This document shows, piece after piece, positions 18,350-27,567 of a DNA stretch of 55,547 nucleotides. The position numbers and the translations under genes are program-made. Within the stretch, counting starts at the first letter, position 1; the number at the start of each line of letters is the position of its first letter. The stretch is taken from assembly GCA_947427285.1 (NCBI GenBank), contig CANEHE010000011.1:1-55547 (forward strand), written 5' to 3'. This stretch comes from an uncultured Porphyromonadaceae bacterium (lineage in GTDB: Bacteria; Bacteroidota; Bacteroidia; Bacteroidales; Muribaculaceae). The notes under the pieces are model-generated. The model saw only the letters and a list, made by a program, of their open reading frames with translations, was not told the origin of the DNA and made no database searches.

Positions 18350-18660
18350 AGAGGCTGTTTAAAAATCATTGTTAGACGCAGAGTGGTGGATTTTTTGTTA
18401 AACCGCACTTTATGAGGAGGGAGCATATCGGGATATGTGACCGAGGAGTAAATGCGGATTAACGGAAAAGACACCATTCAGATGAAAACATTAAATTCTT
18501 TTAAAGAGGCTTTACAGGAATGCCTGCCGTTATTCCGGAATCTTTGCGCGTCTTTATCCCTTTGGCTCAGTCGCATAGCCCGCTATGCTCCTTCGCCGCA
18601 GAAATAAATCCATCACAAATCTTCCGGCTCTGCGTCAACAAGCATTTTTAAACAGCCTCT
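18350..18660. repeat. MITE-like inverted-repeat element
   Basis: A 311-bp element bounded by perfect 17-bp inverted ends (18350-18366 and 18644-18660). The similarity continues inward past the ends (GACGCAGAG in both arms), and each arm carries a hairpin with a CGGG loop: GCATAT/ATATGT at 18423-18438, and its counterpart at 18573-18588 with stem GCATAG/CTATGC on the minus strand. The pair next to the loop changes from T-A to G-C, a compensatory change. No target duplication and no transposase are visible. It may be a non-autonomous mobile element or two facing intergenic repeats. Confidence 0.65.
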
Positions 18661-18703
18661 GAATTCCGGGTACAAACTTAACAATTATTTCCGAAATAAG
18701 AAA

Positions 18704-18724
18704 AGGCTGACATCACGTCAGCCT
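18704..18724 (-). terminator. Terminator of the epimerase / DUF115-like operon
   Basis: AGGCTGAC and GTCAGCCT form an 8-bp perfect stem with a 5-nt loop; on the minus strand it is followed by TTTTCTTATTT. It lies 130 nt after the stop of the last gene. Confidence 0.7.
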
Positions 18725-18854
18725 AAATTCTTCAATTAAAACAACAATAACAACTTTTTCAGAACGCTTATAGCAGTGTGTGTTTTTCACCTGTAGTGAT
18801 CCGGCTCTCTTGAGCCTTGTCACATCTTCAAAACACTACGACCCCGGAAATGGT

Positions 18855-19724
18855 TCATCCCGGTTCAAAAAACGGATCCGGAAATTCTCCGCGGGGGAAA
18901 GCGTCGATCATCGAGACCGGAGATATATTCACAATCCTTACCCCCCGGGAGGCTGCATATTCCTTTATGTGGAAATAACTCCGGAAGGCTATCGACAGAC
19001 TCTGATACACGTCATGGATATGCACTCCCCGATAGGCTTCTGCCACCTGCAGATCCTCTTTCGCATGGTCTTCACTGTAGAAATGCTCCACAGCCATACA
19101 GATCCGGTTCTGGCTGTCGACGCGCATCGTATGACTCCAGGTATGATCGGCACCGGCAAGCAGAATCCGTCCGAAACCTTCCCATATCGCCGCCATGACA
19201 GCTGCAATAAGCACATTGCGCGGACGCGGCATTCCCAATCTGCGACGGAATAACGCATGGGTAAGCCAACGCCATCCCTCCACCGGTGTCAGGTTGAGCG
19301 GACACAACGTCACGTTCCGGTTATCTCCAAGCAATTTTCTTGCCGCATCCATCCGGGCGACGGGAACAAAGAGGACCATCGGCCAGTCTACCTCACGCAG
19401 ACAACACCATAGATGCCCGGCACGCGAATCTTCGTCAGGCGACAAAACAGGAAACATGAGAGCATCTATCATTATATAATAGTCCGGTCGCAGCTCCCGG
19501 AACTCCTCCGTCAAGGCAGCGAAATTCACCGCCATCCGCGAACGCGACATAAGATAATCCCTATCCTTCTCCATAGTATGCCGGAGGGAAGGTCCGTTGC
19601 CGAGAATGACAATCTCGCGAGTCTGGTCCGCAGGTATCGGCTTACGCGACCCGCGCGACATCATGATGACCTTCGCCACTGAAGCCGCCGAATCCACAGC
19701 ATCTTTCAGAAACTTTTTCATCAT
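18855..19724 (-). CDS. DUF115/MptE-like protein, surface glycan context
   Basis: A 289-residue protein with the motif VILGNGPSLR near residue 43 and LLAGADHTW in the second half, features shared with the DUF115/MptE-like group that includes motility-associated and cell-surface polysaccharide proteins. There is no signal peptide or membrane helix. It starts 4 nt inside the end of the epimerase gene (ATGA overlap), so the two are translationally coupled; together they suggest modification of a surface sugar. The family call rests on a few motifs only. Confidence 0.5.
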   Translation of the reverse strand: MMKKFLKDAVDSAASVAKVIMMSRGSRKPIPADQTREIVILGNGPSLRHTMEKDRDYLMSRSRMAVNFAALTEEFRELRPDYYIMIDALMFPVLSPDEDSRAGHLWCCLREVDWPMVLFVPVARMDAARKLLGDNRNVTLCPLNLTPVEGWRWLTHALFRRRLGMPRPRNVLIAAVMAAIWEGFGRILLAGADHTWSHTMRVDSQNRICMAVEHFYSEDHAKEDLQVAEAYRGVHIHDVYQSLSIAFRSYFHIKEYAASRGVRIVNISPVSMIDAFPRGEFPDPFFEPG

Positions 19725-20650
19725 TCTTCTTCGTAGGGATATGCTGTATCGCGACGGGCGATGACCTCGACCGTATCATAAAACCCGATGCCTGTGGCCG
19801 CTTTCAGTTTCTCCGGAGAAAACGTGAGTGTCTGCGAACGGCGTCGAATCGTCTCCCTGTCAAACATCCTTCGCAGACCGGGAAATATCGAGGCCGGTCC
19901 TGACAACACCGATGCCCACTTCCCGGGCAGTGCAGTCATTCTGTGATGACGTCCGGCATTCGCACTCATGGCTTCGGCAAGTTCAAGCCACGTATGTGGA
20001 TGTCCGTCAGAGACGTTATACACACCACCTTTGTCATAGACCGCGCGTATGGAACGGGCCACATCATAAGCAGTCACAAGCGATATTTTCGCATCGTTGC
20101 CACGGATATGCAGATAACGGCCCGAAAGCACATCGGCAAACATATTCTGCGCCCAACCGGAAAGCCCACTCCCGAACATCGACACAGTCCGGAGGATCGT
20201 CAGAACCGTATCCGTGTCCTTGAACACCTTCTCCGCCATCCGCTCCGCATCAAGTTTTGAGCTTCCAAACGGGGTGGATGGCCATGTCGGCGACGATTCG
20301 TCAACATTCTCTCCTGACTCTTTACCGTAAACATCGGTGGAACTTATAAGCACAAACGCCTCAGGTGGATTCGGGGCCAACGCCTCAATCAGTCTGGCTG
20401 TGCCTTCGGCATTGACCTTCCGTGCGGTAGATCCGTCACACGTACCTGCGCAATGCACCACAATATCAAAGGATTTATCCGGAAGTCCCGGTATTTCACA
20501 TGAAAGGTCACATCTTATGTCGTTGCCCTCGCCACGGCCAAGAGCCGTGATGTCGTGATCCGCAAATGCCGCAGCCACATAACGTCCAAGCATCCCCGAA
20601 GCCCCGGTAAGGAGCATCGAAGGCCGTTTCCGCGTTTCTTTATCGTTCAT
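19721..20650 (-). CDS. NAD-dependent epimerase/dehydratase-like protein
   Basis: A 309-residue extended short-chain dehydrogenase. The dinucleotide motif TGASGMLGRY is at residues 15-24, the serine/threonine region is LISSTDVYG, and the later motif TILRTVSMFG is typical of sugar-nucleotide epimerases. The YxxxK catalytic motif is altered: the sequence reads TPFGSSK, with Phe in place of the catalytic Tyr. It may therefore be inactive in classical chemistry, or use another residue. First gene of a two-gene unit with the DUF115-like gene, which overlaps its end by 4 nt. Confidence 0.8.
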   Translation of the reverse strand: MNDKETRKRPSMLLTGASGMLGRYVAAAFADHDITALGRGEGNDIRCDLSCEIPGLPDKSFDIVVHCAGTCDGSTARKVNAEGTARLIEALAPNPPEAFVLISSTDVYGKESGENVDESSPTWPSTPFGSSKLDAERMAEKVFKDTDTVLTILRTVSMFGSGLSGWAQNMFADVLSGRYLHIRGNDAKISLVTAYDVARSIRAVYDKGGVYNVSDGHPHTWLELAEAMSANAGRHHRMTALPGKWASVLSGPASIFPGLRRMFDRETIRRRSQTLTFSPEKLKAATGIGFYDTVEVIARRDTAYPYEEE

Positions 20651-20654
20651 AGTG

Positions 20655-20662
20655 CGAAGTTA
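20655..20662 (-). promoter_or_regulatory. Possible -7 box of the epimerase gene
   Basis: The minus strand reads TAACTTCG five bases before the ATG, one mismatch from TAnnTTTG. If used, the transcript would be nearly leaderless. No clear -33 element was found. Confidence 0.35.
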
Positions 20663-20902
20663 CGAATTTCTTTTCATTTATAATCTGACACCCGACACGA
20701 AAAAAGAACCTTGTACACGCCCGCGATGTTTAATAGATGCAGACAAAATAGAATACATAAAATTTACGTTATGTCTACATATTATACCCGAAGCCGCAGC
20801 CACCGTCTTTCCCTCCTCCATCTCCGGTTGGCCAGACTAATTGAGAAATTCAAGACGTTTCATTTTCTTTGATCCAAAATTCTTCTTAATCAAGATAAGA
20901 CA

Positions 20903-21412
20903 ATGATCAGCAAAACCATCGAACAGGCGCTTAACGCGCAGATCAATGCCGAGTTCTGGTCGGCATATCTCTATCTCTCCATGTCATGTCGTTTCGCATC
21001 AAACGGCTACAAGGGAATCGCTAACTGGTTCAAAATCCAGCATCGCGAAGAAAACGACCACGCATATATTATGATAGACTACCTTGTGCGCCGTGGCGGC
21101 AAAGTCACTCTGGAACCGATCGCCGACGTGCCCTCCGAATGGGCCACACCCCACGAAGCATTTGCAGACACTCTGAAACACGAACAGAAAGTCACCTCGA
21201 TGATCAACGCGCTTTATGCCGCCGCCGAGGCCGAACACGACTACGCCACCCGCCAGATGCTCAACTGGTACGTGGCCGAACAGGTTGAGGAAGAGGACAG
21301 CGTGCAGGAAATCCTCGACTCGCTGATGCGCATCGGCAACGACGCGACAGGTCTCTATCAGCTCGATCTTGAACTGGCCAAACGCACCTACACTGCCCCG
21401 AAAGCGGAATAA
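20903..21412 (+). CDS. ftnA: Ferritin (non-haem iron storage)
   Basis: A 169-residue ferritin subunit, expected to assemble into a 24-mer that oxidises and stores iron in the cytoplasm. The ferroxidase ligands align with E. coli FtnA numbering: Glu17, Glu50, His53, Glu94, Gln127 and Glu130 are all present. The length is normal. The gene stands alone, between the divergent epimerase and pheT, and is closed by a hairpin at 21497. A weak promoter-like TTTCTTTG lies at 20864-20871. The 250-nt region upstream shows no Fur box that I could recognise with confidence. Confidence 0.95.
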   Translation: MISKTIEQALNAQINAEFWSAYLYLSMSCRFASNGYKGIANWFKIQHREENDHAYIMIDYLVRRGGKVTLEPIADVPSEWATPHEAFADTLKHEQKVTSMINALYAAAEAEHDYATRQMLNWYVAEQVEEEDSVQEILDSLMRIGNDATGLYQLDLELAKRTYTAPKAE

Positions 21413-21496
21413 TTCTCGTTCGCTTCGGCGACAAGACTCTGAAATTTGAAATATGAACAGTAAGCCCGGACAACCTCCGTGCATACCTCCTTACTA

Positions 21497-21535
21497 CAAC
21501 GGCCTCCGAATAACCTGAAGGCCGTTGATTTTTGA
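21497..21535 (+). terminator. Terminator of the ferritin gene
   Basis: CAACGGCCT (21497-21505) pairs with AGGCCGTTG (21519-21527), followed by ATTTTTGAT. Confidence 0.75.
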
Positions 21536-21577
21536 TCACCTTTCTGAACGGATTCAAAACACAGACAGACACCACAA

Positions 21578-21609
21578 TTTGGCCGTGTGAACGCTTTTTG
21601 CTAATTTTG
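21578..21609 (+). promoter_or_regulatory. Promoter of pheT
   Basis: TTTG (21578-21581), 20-nt spacer, TAATTTTG (21602-21609): a full match to the Bacteroidota housekeeping consensus. The leader is about 35 nt. Confidence 0.75.
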
Positions 21610-21634
21610 CATCTGGTTTGATTTGACCCGATTA

Positions 21635-21646
21635 TTAAACAGCCTC
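21635..21646 (-). repeat. GAGGCTGTTTAA repeat copy before pheT
   Basis: The minus strand carries GAGGCTGTTTAA, 12 bases identical to the ends of the 18350-18660 element, 4 nt before the pheT ATG. It is in the opposite orientation to the copy before korA. Confidence 0.45.
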
Positions 21647-21650
21647 CAAT

Positions 21651-24140
21651 ATGAACATATCATACAAATGGCTCAGGCGCCATATCGATTTCGATCTTAC
21701 ACCCAAGGAACTGACGGCGGCCCTGACATCACTCGGTCTGGAATGCGACCAGCTTGAGGAAGTGGAAAGCATACGCGGTGGTCTGCGCGGACTCGTGATA
21801 GGAAAAGTGCTGACATGCACTGACCACCCCGATTCCGACCACCTACACGTCACCACGGTAGATCTCGGTGACGGCAACCCCGTGCAGATTGTATGCGGAG
21901 CTCCGAACGTGGCTGCCGGACAGACTGTGGTAGTAGCCACTGTCGGCACACATCTGTGGATGGACGACAAGGAGATAACAATCAAGAAATCAAAGATAAG
22001 AGGTGTGGAGTCTTTCGGCATGATCTGTGCCGAGGATGAAATCGGTGTCGGAGAAAGCCACGACGGAATCATGACTCTTCCTGACGATGTGAAAGCCGGC
22101 ACACCGGCTGCCGAATATTTCAACGTGGAAAGCGACTGGTGTCTGGAAGTGGAACTGACTCCCAACCGGGTCGATGCGGCCAGCCATTACGGTGTGGCCC
22201 GCGACCTCAAGGCCCTTTTCGCACGTCAGGCTGCCACCGGCGGAAAACCGGGAGGTACAGCCGAGACATGGCTCCCCGATACAAGTTCATTCGCTCCCGA
22301 CCGCACTGACAGCCAGACACCAGTAGAAGTAATCGACACCGAGGGATGTCCACGCTATTCAGGGGTCACAATCCGTGGAGTGGAAGTAAAGGAATCTCCG
22401 GAATGGCTGCGCAATCTCCTTACGGCCGTCGGACAACGGCCAATCAATAACATCGTCGACATAACCAACTTCATATTGCTCGGCATCGGACAACCGCTTC
22501 ACTGCTTCGACCTCGGCAAAGTTACCGGGGAGAAAATAGTGGTACGCACCTGCCCGGAAGGTACAAAGTTCACCACTCTTGACGGTGTGGAACGCACTCT
22601 CTCGGCTTCCGACCTCATGATATGCGACGCCGAGAAACCGCTCTGCATCGCGGGTGTATTCGGAGGCATGGACAGCGGCGTTACTGAGATAACCCGCGAC
22701 ATCTTCATCGAAAGCGCATATTTCAACCCCACCCGCGTGCGACGCACTGCCCGCCGCCACGGGCTGAGCACCGATGCATCGTTCCGCTACGAACGCGGCA
22801 CAGATCCATCCGTCACACCCTTCGCCGCCCGGTTGGCGGCAGTGCTCATCAAGGAGTTGGCCGGAGGAGAGATCTGCGGAGATGTGACAGATACTCTTTC
22901 CCGACCTGTGGAAAAAGCCGAGATGGATTTCTCACTCAACTATTGCGACCGCCTCATAGGGAAAGAATTGCCGGAAGAACTGGTGAAGACAATTCTGAGT
23001 GCTCTGGATTTCGATATAGAACCCACCGACTCTCCACGTATTCTGCACCTTAAAGTACCCACATACCGAGTGGACGTTACCCGTCCCTGCGATGTAGTAG
23101 AGGAGATTCTACGAGTATACGGATACAACAATGTGGAATTCGGCACCGAGATGCATGCCAACCTCTCACAGAAGGGAGCCACAGATTTCTCCTACGCCAT
23201 GCAGCAGTCGGTAAGCGACATGCTCACAGCTCAGGGTTTCAATGAAATCATGAACAATTCCCTAACCGCCGAAGCATACTATCCCGAAGAGGGACGCTTC
23301 CCTCGCCGCGAGTGCGTCCGGCTGCTCAACCCCCTGAGCAACGAACTATGCCTCATGCGCCGCACAATGCTCTATGGGGGACTGGAATCGATCGCACACA
23401 ATATAAACCGTAAGCATCCCGACCTTTCCTTCTATGAATTCGGAAATGTCTACCGTCTCGATCATGAAAAAGAATCCTCATCCGATAAACCTCTCGCCCC
23501 ATTCTCAGAAAACAGTCGGCTTGACATCTGGATGACCGGTTTCCGCACACTTCCATCCTGGAACGGCAAAGGGGAAGAGTCCACCGTATTCGACCTGAAA
23601 GCCATCGTCCTCAACATTTTCCGGCGTCTCGGCATCAATCCACGTGCCACGGAAGCCCGACAGGGAAGCGATGAGATTTTCTCCGCCAGACTCGACATCT
23701 CCACCCGCAGCGGAAAACTATTGGCTGAGATCGGCCTGCTCAGTCACGGGATTCTCGCGCGCTTCGATATTGCCCAGCCCGTAGCATACGCCTCCATCGA
23801 CTGGGACGCATTGATGCAGCTGGCCGCAAAAACAAAAACAGAGTACACCCCTCTGCCTAAGACACAACCCGTGAAACGAGACATGGCACTCCTCCTCGAC
23901 AGTGGCATAACTTTCGCCCAGGTAGAGGAGGTGATCCGGAAGACGGAACGCAAACTTCTCGGAGAAGTATGGCTCTTTGATGTCTACGAAGGAAAGAATC
24001 TCCCCGAAGGAAAGAAGTCTTACGCTGTCAGCCTTACTCTTCAGGATCCGGAGAAAACACTCAACGACAAGCAGATCGATGCCGTAATGAAGAAAGTGAC
24101 AGCAAATCTCACACGCGAATTAGGCGCGGAACTCCGCTGA
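21651..24140 (+). CDS. pheT: Phenylalanine--tRNA ligase, beta subunit
   Basis: The 829-residue beta subunit of the alpha2-beta2 phenylalanyl-tRNA synthetase. The order is standard: an N-terminal edge and EMAP-like tRNA-binding domain (about 40-155, with TCTDHPDSDHLHV), the B3/B4 editing domain, B5, the catalytic-like core without synthetase activity, and the C-terminal anticodon-binding FDX-ACB domain. pheS is not in the window. Length is normal. The start follows the promoter and a repeat remnant. yebC follows 38 nt later and is probably co-transcribed. Confidence 0.96.
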   Translation: MNISYKWLRRHIDFDLTPKELTAALTSLGLECDQLEEVESIRGGLRGLVIGKVLTCTDHPDSDHLHVTTVDLGDGNPVQIVCGAPNVAAGQTVVVATVGTHLWMDDKEITIKKSKIRGVESFGMICAEDEIGVGESHDGIMTLPDDVKAGTPAAEYFNVESDWCLEVELTPNRVDAASHYGVARDLKALFARQAATGGKPGGTAETWLPDTSSFAPDRTDSQTPVEVIDTEGCPRYSGVTIRGVEVKESPEWLRNLLTAVGQRPINNIVDITNFILLGIGQPLHCFDLGKVTGEKIVVRTCPEGTKFTTLDGVERTLSASDLMICDAEKPLCIAGVFGGMDSGVTEITRDIFIESAYFNPTRVRRTARRHGLSTDASFRYERGTDPSVTPFAARLAAVLIKELAGGEICGDVTDTLSRPVEKAEMDFSLNYCDRLIGKELPEELVKTILSALDFDIEPTDSPRILHLKVPTYRVDVTRPCDVVEEILRVYGYNNVEFGTEMHANLSQKGATDFSYAMQQSVSDMLTAQGFNEIMNNSLTAEAYYPEEGRFPRRECVRLLNPLSNELCLMRRTMLYGGLESIAHNINRKHPDLSFYEFGNVYRLDHEKESSSDKPLAPFSENSRLDIWMTGFRTLPSWNGKGEESTVFDLKAIVLNIFRRLGINPRATEARQGSDEIFSARLDISTRSGKLLAEIGLLSHGILARFDIAQPVAYASIDWDALMQLAAKTKTEYTPLPKTQPVKRDMALLLDSGITFAQVEEVIRKTERKLLGEVWLFDVYEGKNLPEGKKSYAVSLTLQDPEKTLNDKQIDAVMKKVTANLTRELGAELR

Positions 24141-24178
24141 CAAACACGTAAATAAAAAACATACATCTTTTTCAGACA

Positions 24179-24904
24179 ATGGGAAGAGCATTTGAATATA
24201 GAAAAGCCCGCAAACTCAAACGCTGGGGCAACATGAGCCGGACATTCACCCGCATCGGAAAGGAAATCACCATGGCCGCCAAACAGGGTGGACCGGATCC
24301 CGACATGAATCCCCGCCTGCGTGTGCTGATGCAAAACGCCAAGGCCGCCAACATGCCGAAAGACACTGTGGAACGCGCCATCAAAAAAGCCACCGAGAAA
24401 GACGCCGGCGACTACAAGGAGATCGTATATGAAGGATACGGCCCTCACGGAATTGCCATTGTGGTGGAAACAGCCACCGACAACAACCAGCGTACCGTAG
24501 CCAACGTACGCTCATATTTCAACAAACACGGCGGCTCGCTCGGCACCCAGGGATCACTGTCTTTCCTTTTCGATCACAAGAGCATCTTCCATGTGAAACC
24601 CGGCGACACAGCCTCTCTTGAAGAGTTTGAGCTGGATCTCATGGACTTTGAGGCCGAACTGGAGGCCGAAGAGGAGGAATGGCTCATCAGCGGGGCTTTC
24701 GACCAGTTCGCCAACATCCAGAAATATCTGGAGGAGAAGCAGGCGGAAATTGTGTCGGCTGAATTCGAACGGATTCCTACAGATTATAAGGAAGTGACAG
24801 CCGAACAGCGGGCTGCGATCGATAAACTCCTTGAGAAATTTGAGGAGGACGAAGACGTGCAGAACGTATTCCACAACATGAAAGAGGAGGAAGACGCCGA
24901 ATAA
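24179..24904 (+). CDS. yebC: YebC/PmpR-family protein
   Basis: A 241-residue member of the YebC/TACO1 family. It starts with the characteristic MGRAFEYRKARK...WGNMSRTFTRIGKEI and has MPKDTVERAIKKA and EIVYEGYGPHGIAI in order. Members act as translation factors that relieve ribosome stalling at proline-rich stretches, and some were described as transcription regulators. The acidic C-terminus (EEFEEDEDVQNVFHNM) is normal. It probably shares the pheT transcript and ends at a bidirectional hairpin. Confidence 0.93.
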   Translation: MGRAFEYRKARKLKRWGNMSRTFTRIGKEITMAAKQGGPDPDMNPRLRVLMQNAKAANMPKDTVERAIKKATEKDAGDYKEIVYEGYGPHGIAIVVETATDNNQRTVANVRSYFNKHGGSLGTQGSLSFLFDHKSIFHVKPGDTASLEEFELDLMDFEAELEAEEEEWLISGAFDQFANIQKYLEEKQAEIVSAEFERIPTDYKEVTAEQRAAIDKLLEKFEEDEDVQNVFHNMKEEEDAE

Positions 24905-24938
24905 GCGGCCCTTCCCCCCTCAATAGCAAAATCCTACA

Positions 24939-24980
24939 AAGTCCGCATCCGGAAGTCATCTTGCTTCCGGGTGCGGACTT
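24939..24980. terminator. Bidirectional terminator yebC / secreted protein
   Basis: A 17-bp arm at 24939-24955 (AAGTCCGCATCCGGAAG) pairs with 24964-24980 apart from one G-T position. It lies between convergent genes. Confidence 0.75.
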
Positions 24981-24998
24981 CAATTCACAGCAATATGC

Positions 24999-27176
24999 TT
25001 ACATAAACAATTTCTTGAATACCTTTACCGATCCCCTCTCGGCAACAGTCACCACATATATACCGGAAGGAACGGAAGATACATCCACACTTCTTCCGAA
25101 CGCACACGTCACAAGGCGTCCGGTCATGTCGAACACTCTCACCTCGGGACGTTCCGATCCAGCCACAGTCAGCATGCCATCCTTGTAGTTTACAGCCACG
25201 CATCCGTCATCCTCCGGACCGGCAACACCGGAAAGCGGGTCTACATAGAACGCCGGAGAGAAAGTCTGCCGGTGTGTGTTGCCTGCGGCATCGGCAAGTG
25301 TCACGCGAACATCAAACCATCCATCCGGACTTCTCCTCTCCGCCGATGCAAGCGATGCACGGTAATAATGTCCCCACCCAGGCATAAAGAAGCGTTCCTC
25401 CAGCTCGGACACCGGAAGCTCTGAAAATGTATCATCTCCATGCGGAGCATATTCTATCTTGACATTGACCTTTCCGGCATCCGTGTAAAACGGATTCTGC
25501 ACACCCTGAAAATTGAAGGCATAATCACCTGCGACAATATCGATAGAGCTGTTCTCCATATTTTTCAGACGGTCGGAGACCTCCTCTCCGTCCATCGGAC
25601 GCATGATCTGTAACACAGGAGGGGTACTGTCATCACCCATTGAGGCATACTCAAGTTCCATAAGATTGGATCCGGTGATCGTATCGATGAGAATATTGTC
25701 GTTTCTCATCATCAGCCGGAATGTACCTTTGGCCGGAGGAGTCTTGGTCCATGAGTTGAAAAGTACGGTAAGCTGCTGCTTGTTGGCGGCCAACGTGTCA
25801 CCGTCGAGAGTAAGTACAAAAGACTGTTTGAGTTCGTCGACCTCGCGTTTCTCTCCACGTATACCTACAAATCCCCATTCAAAAGGTGTTATGCCATGTT
25901 GCGTCATAGGCGTGAAGACAGTTGTGGCCGTCGAATTTCCAATCGTCACACGTCCCTCGCCAGACATGGCCATCCACGGATTAGATTTCAGAAGATTTAC
26001 GGTTCCGGCCTCATCCTTCAGCCATTTGCCTACAATACCTCCCCCACTGTTATGCAATCCGAGAAACTCAACTTTGCCTCCGGTATTCCGGAAAGGTTGC
26101 GCCGTAAGGGAATATCCCACAGTCAACCGTCCTGACGTCACTTTCGCCACCCGGCGCGATGGCTGCGGATAGCGCATGTATCGTGTACCGTCCGGAGCCG
26201 AAGGTCCGGAATAGTAGACCTTTCCATATACTTCCGGTTTAAGAAGACTTGTAGTGACGAAAGTTCTGTTCCAGAGATATGCCTTGCCGTTGAATGTGTC
26301 ATAGCTCATTATCTCCATGCCATGGTCAGGAATCGAATCGGGACCGTTATAAGCCGTGCCTGCGAACTCGACATCGGCCATCACATAGTCTGAGGCAGAA
26401 TTTGACAGACTCGACGAAACCAGAGGAACACCTTTTTGGATATGAACCGCTCCACCCGTCCATGCATACTGCCTGACACTAGATGCATCCGCGTTGACAG
26501 CTCCGTTGGTCTTGAAAGAGTTGGCAAGATGGTCTTGGGTAAGGCTTCCATCGGAGTTCACAAAACGATATGTAAAGACATTGTTGTGGGTAAACAATTG
26601 CATCCCTTTATGTGTGAAATGCATCGACCTTCCCTCATATACTATGTTACCGCGTTCCACAACATGATTGTCGCGCGAATCCAACAGACTGAGTTCAGGT
26701 TTTGACCCATCGGGCAACACAAAGTCAAAATCCACTTTGATATCAGCGTCCTCCTCATCGAACAGAAGCAACGACTCAAGAGGCACCTTCTTATCCTCCT
26801 GGCTCAGCATCAACACTCCGTCCGACCCGTTGAAAAACACATAGAAATCCCATACTCCGGCAGGCACAGAAGGGAATGTCACAGTATTTCCAGAAAAAGA
26901 GCCTGTAATTCTTACCCACTTCCCATCGACCACACCTATGGCACTTGCCGACTGGAATTTGCGGTTGAACGTGTCGTCGACCGCAACCTTCCCGGTCACA
27001 TTTGAGCCTGCGGCGCGTCTGGCACGACTGATTGTGGTGTCCTGAGGAAGAAGCTCTACCGACTCAGCGACAACCTGTGTCAACCCGGATTTCTGGATCT
27101 CTCCCCAGCCAATGGCCGGAAGGCAGGCCATTCCTGACAACACACACGGGAGCACTGTTTTGAAAAAATTTCCCAT
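24999..27176 (-). CDS. Secreted protein of unknown function, T9SS-type tail
   Basis: A 725-residue exported protein with an N-terminal signal peptide (about 1-24). The central region is beta-rich with no catalytic motif I can name. Around residue 530 it has a STPPVLQIMRPMDGEEVSD block that resembles Ig/Fn3-like accessory domains of surface peptidases. The C-terminal ~70 residues are a clear type A T9SS-like sorting domain: VRVFDMTGRLV, then VPSGIYVVTV and a basic VKVFKKLFM end. It has its own G7-spacer promoter about 240 nt upstream and lies downstream of the anchor-J gene and its terminator. Perhaps a surface binding protein or a degenerate protease. Confidence 0.7.
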   Translation of the reverse strand: MGNFFKTVLPCVLSGMACLPAIGWGEIQKSGLTQVVAESVELLPQDTTISRARRAAGSNVTGKVAVDDTFNRKFQSASAIGVVDGKWVRITGSFSGNTVTFPSVPAGVWDFYVFFNGSDGVLMLSQEDKKVPLESLLLFDEEDADIKVDFDFVLPDGSKPELSLLDSRDNHVVERGNIVYEGRSMHFTHKGMQLFTHNNVFTYRFVNSDGSLTQDHLANSFKTNGAVNADASSVRQYAWTGGAVHIQKGVPLVSSSLSNSASDYVMADVEFAGTAYNGPDSIPDHGMEIMSYDTFNGKAYLWNRTFVTTSLLKPEVYGKVYYSGPSAPDGTRYMRYPQPSRRVAKVTSGRLTVGYSLTAQPFRNTGGKVEFLGLHNSGGGIVGKWLKDEAGTVNLLKSNPWMAMSGEGRVTIGNSTATTVFTPMTQHGITPFEWGFVGIRGEKREVDELKQSFVLTLDGDTLAANKQQLTVLFNSWTKTPPAKGTFRLMMRNDNILIDTITGSNLMELEYASMGDDSTPPVLQIMRPMDGEEVSDRLKNMENSSIDIVAGDYAFNFQGVQNPFYTDAGKVNVKIEYAPHGDDTFSELPVSELEERFFMPGWGHYYRASLASAERRSPDGWFDVRVTLADAAGNTHRQTFSPAFYVDPLSGVAGPEDDGCVAVNYKDGMLTVAGSERPEVRVFDMTGRLVTCAFGRSVDVSSVPSGIYVVTVAERGSVKVFKKLFM

Positions 27177-27416
27177 TTCTTAGGATGATGTTAGTTTATT
27201 GCCCTGTCTCCAACATTCATTATAAATGCAGACAATACGATTAATATTTACGAGCGTGGAGACCAATTCCTCCAATTCCATCTGAAATTCCGGAACTCAT
27301 CATACATGCCGGAGAGAGGCACATATATATCTGAGCGAACCATTTTTCTGCCTTAACGAATCAAGGATTTTTCCAACATGGAATCAGCAAAATAACGCTT
27401 CAAGAAAATTACCGGA

Positions 27417-27447
27417 CAAAAATAAATAAAAATACCCCCCCGACAAA
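27417..27447 (-). promoter_or_regulatory. G7-spacer promoter of the 725-aa secreted protein gene
   Basis: Minus strand: TTTG (27444-27447), a 19-nt spacer containing seven G (27435-27441), then TATTTTTG (27417-27424). It is nearly identical over about 64 bp to the promoter at 35120. The predicted leader is about 235 nt long and otherwise featureless. Confidence 0.7.
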
Positions 27448-27502
27448 TATATACTTACTTTTAACTTAATTTAACTACTATACTACAGATTTAGTTAAGG
27501 CA

Positions 27503-27540
27503 AATCGCCCGCATGGCACTGAGGCATGCGGGCGATTCTC
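27503..27540 (-). terminator. Terminator of the M6 protease / anchor-J operon
   Basis: AAATCGCCCGCATG and CATGCGGGCGATTC form a stem of at least 12 bp, in a position just after the stop of the 1510-residue gene. It separates that operon from the promoter at 27417. Confidence 0.75.
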
Positions 27541-27567
27541 TTTTGCTCAATTCACTATTTATCTATT

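Noticed and set aside
20651..20902. Small gene or RNA between the epimerase and ferritin
   Set aside because: A 62-codon frame there has no features, and the region lacks a stable stem. It holds only the ferritin and epimerase upstream sequences.
24999..27176. 725-residue secreted protein as a peptidase
   Set aside because: No catalytic triad or metal motif is visible; only accessory-like domains and a sorting tail are seen.
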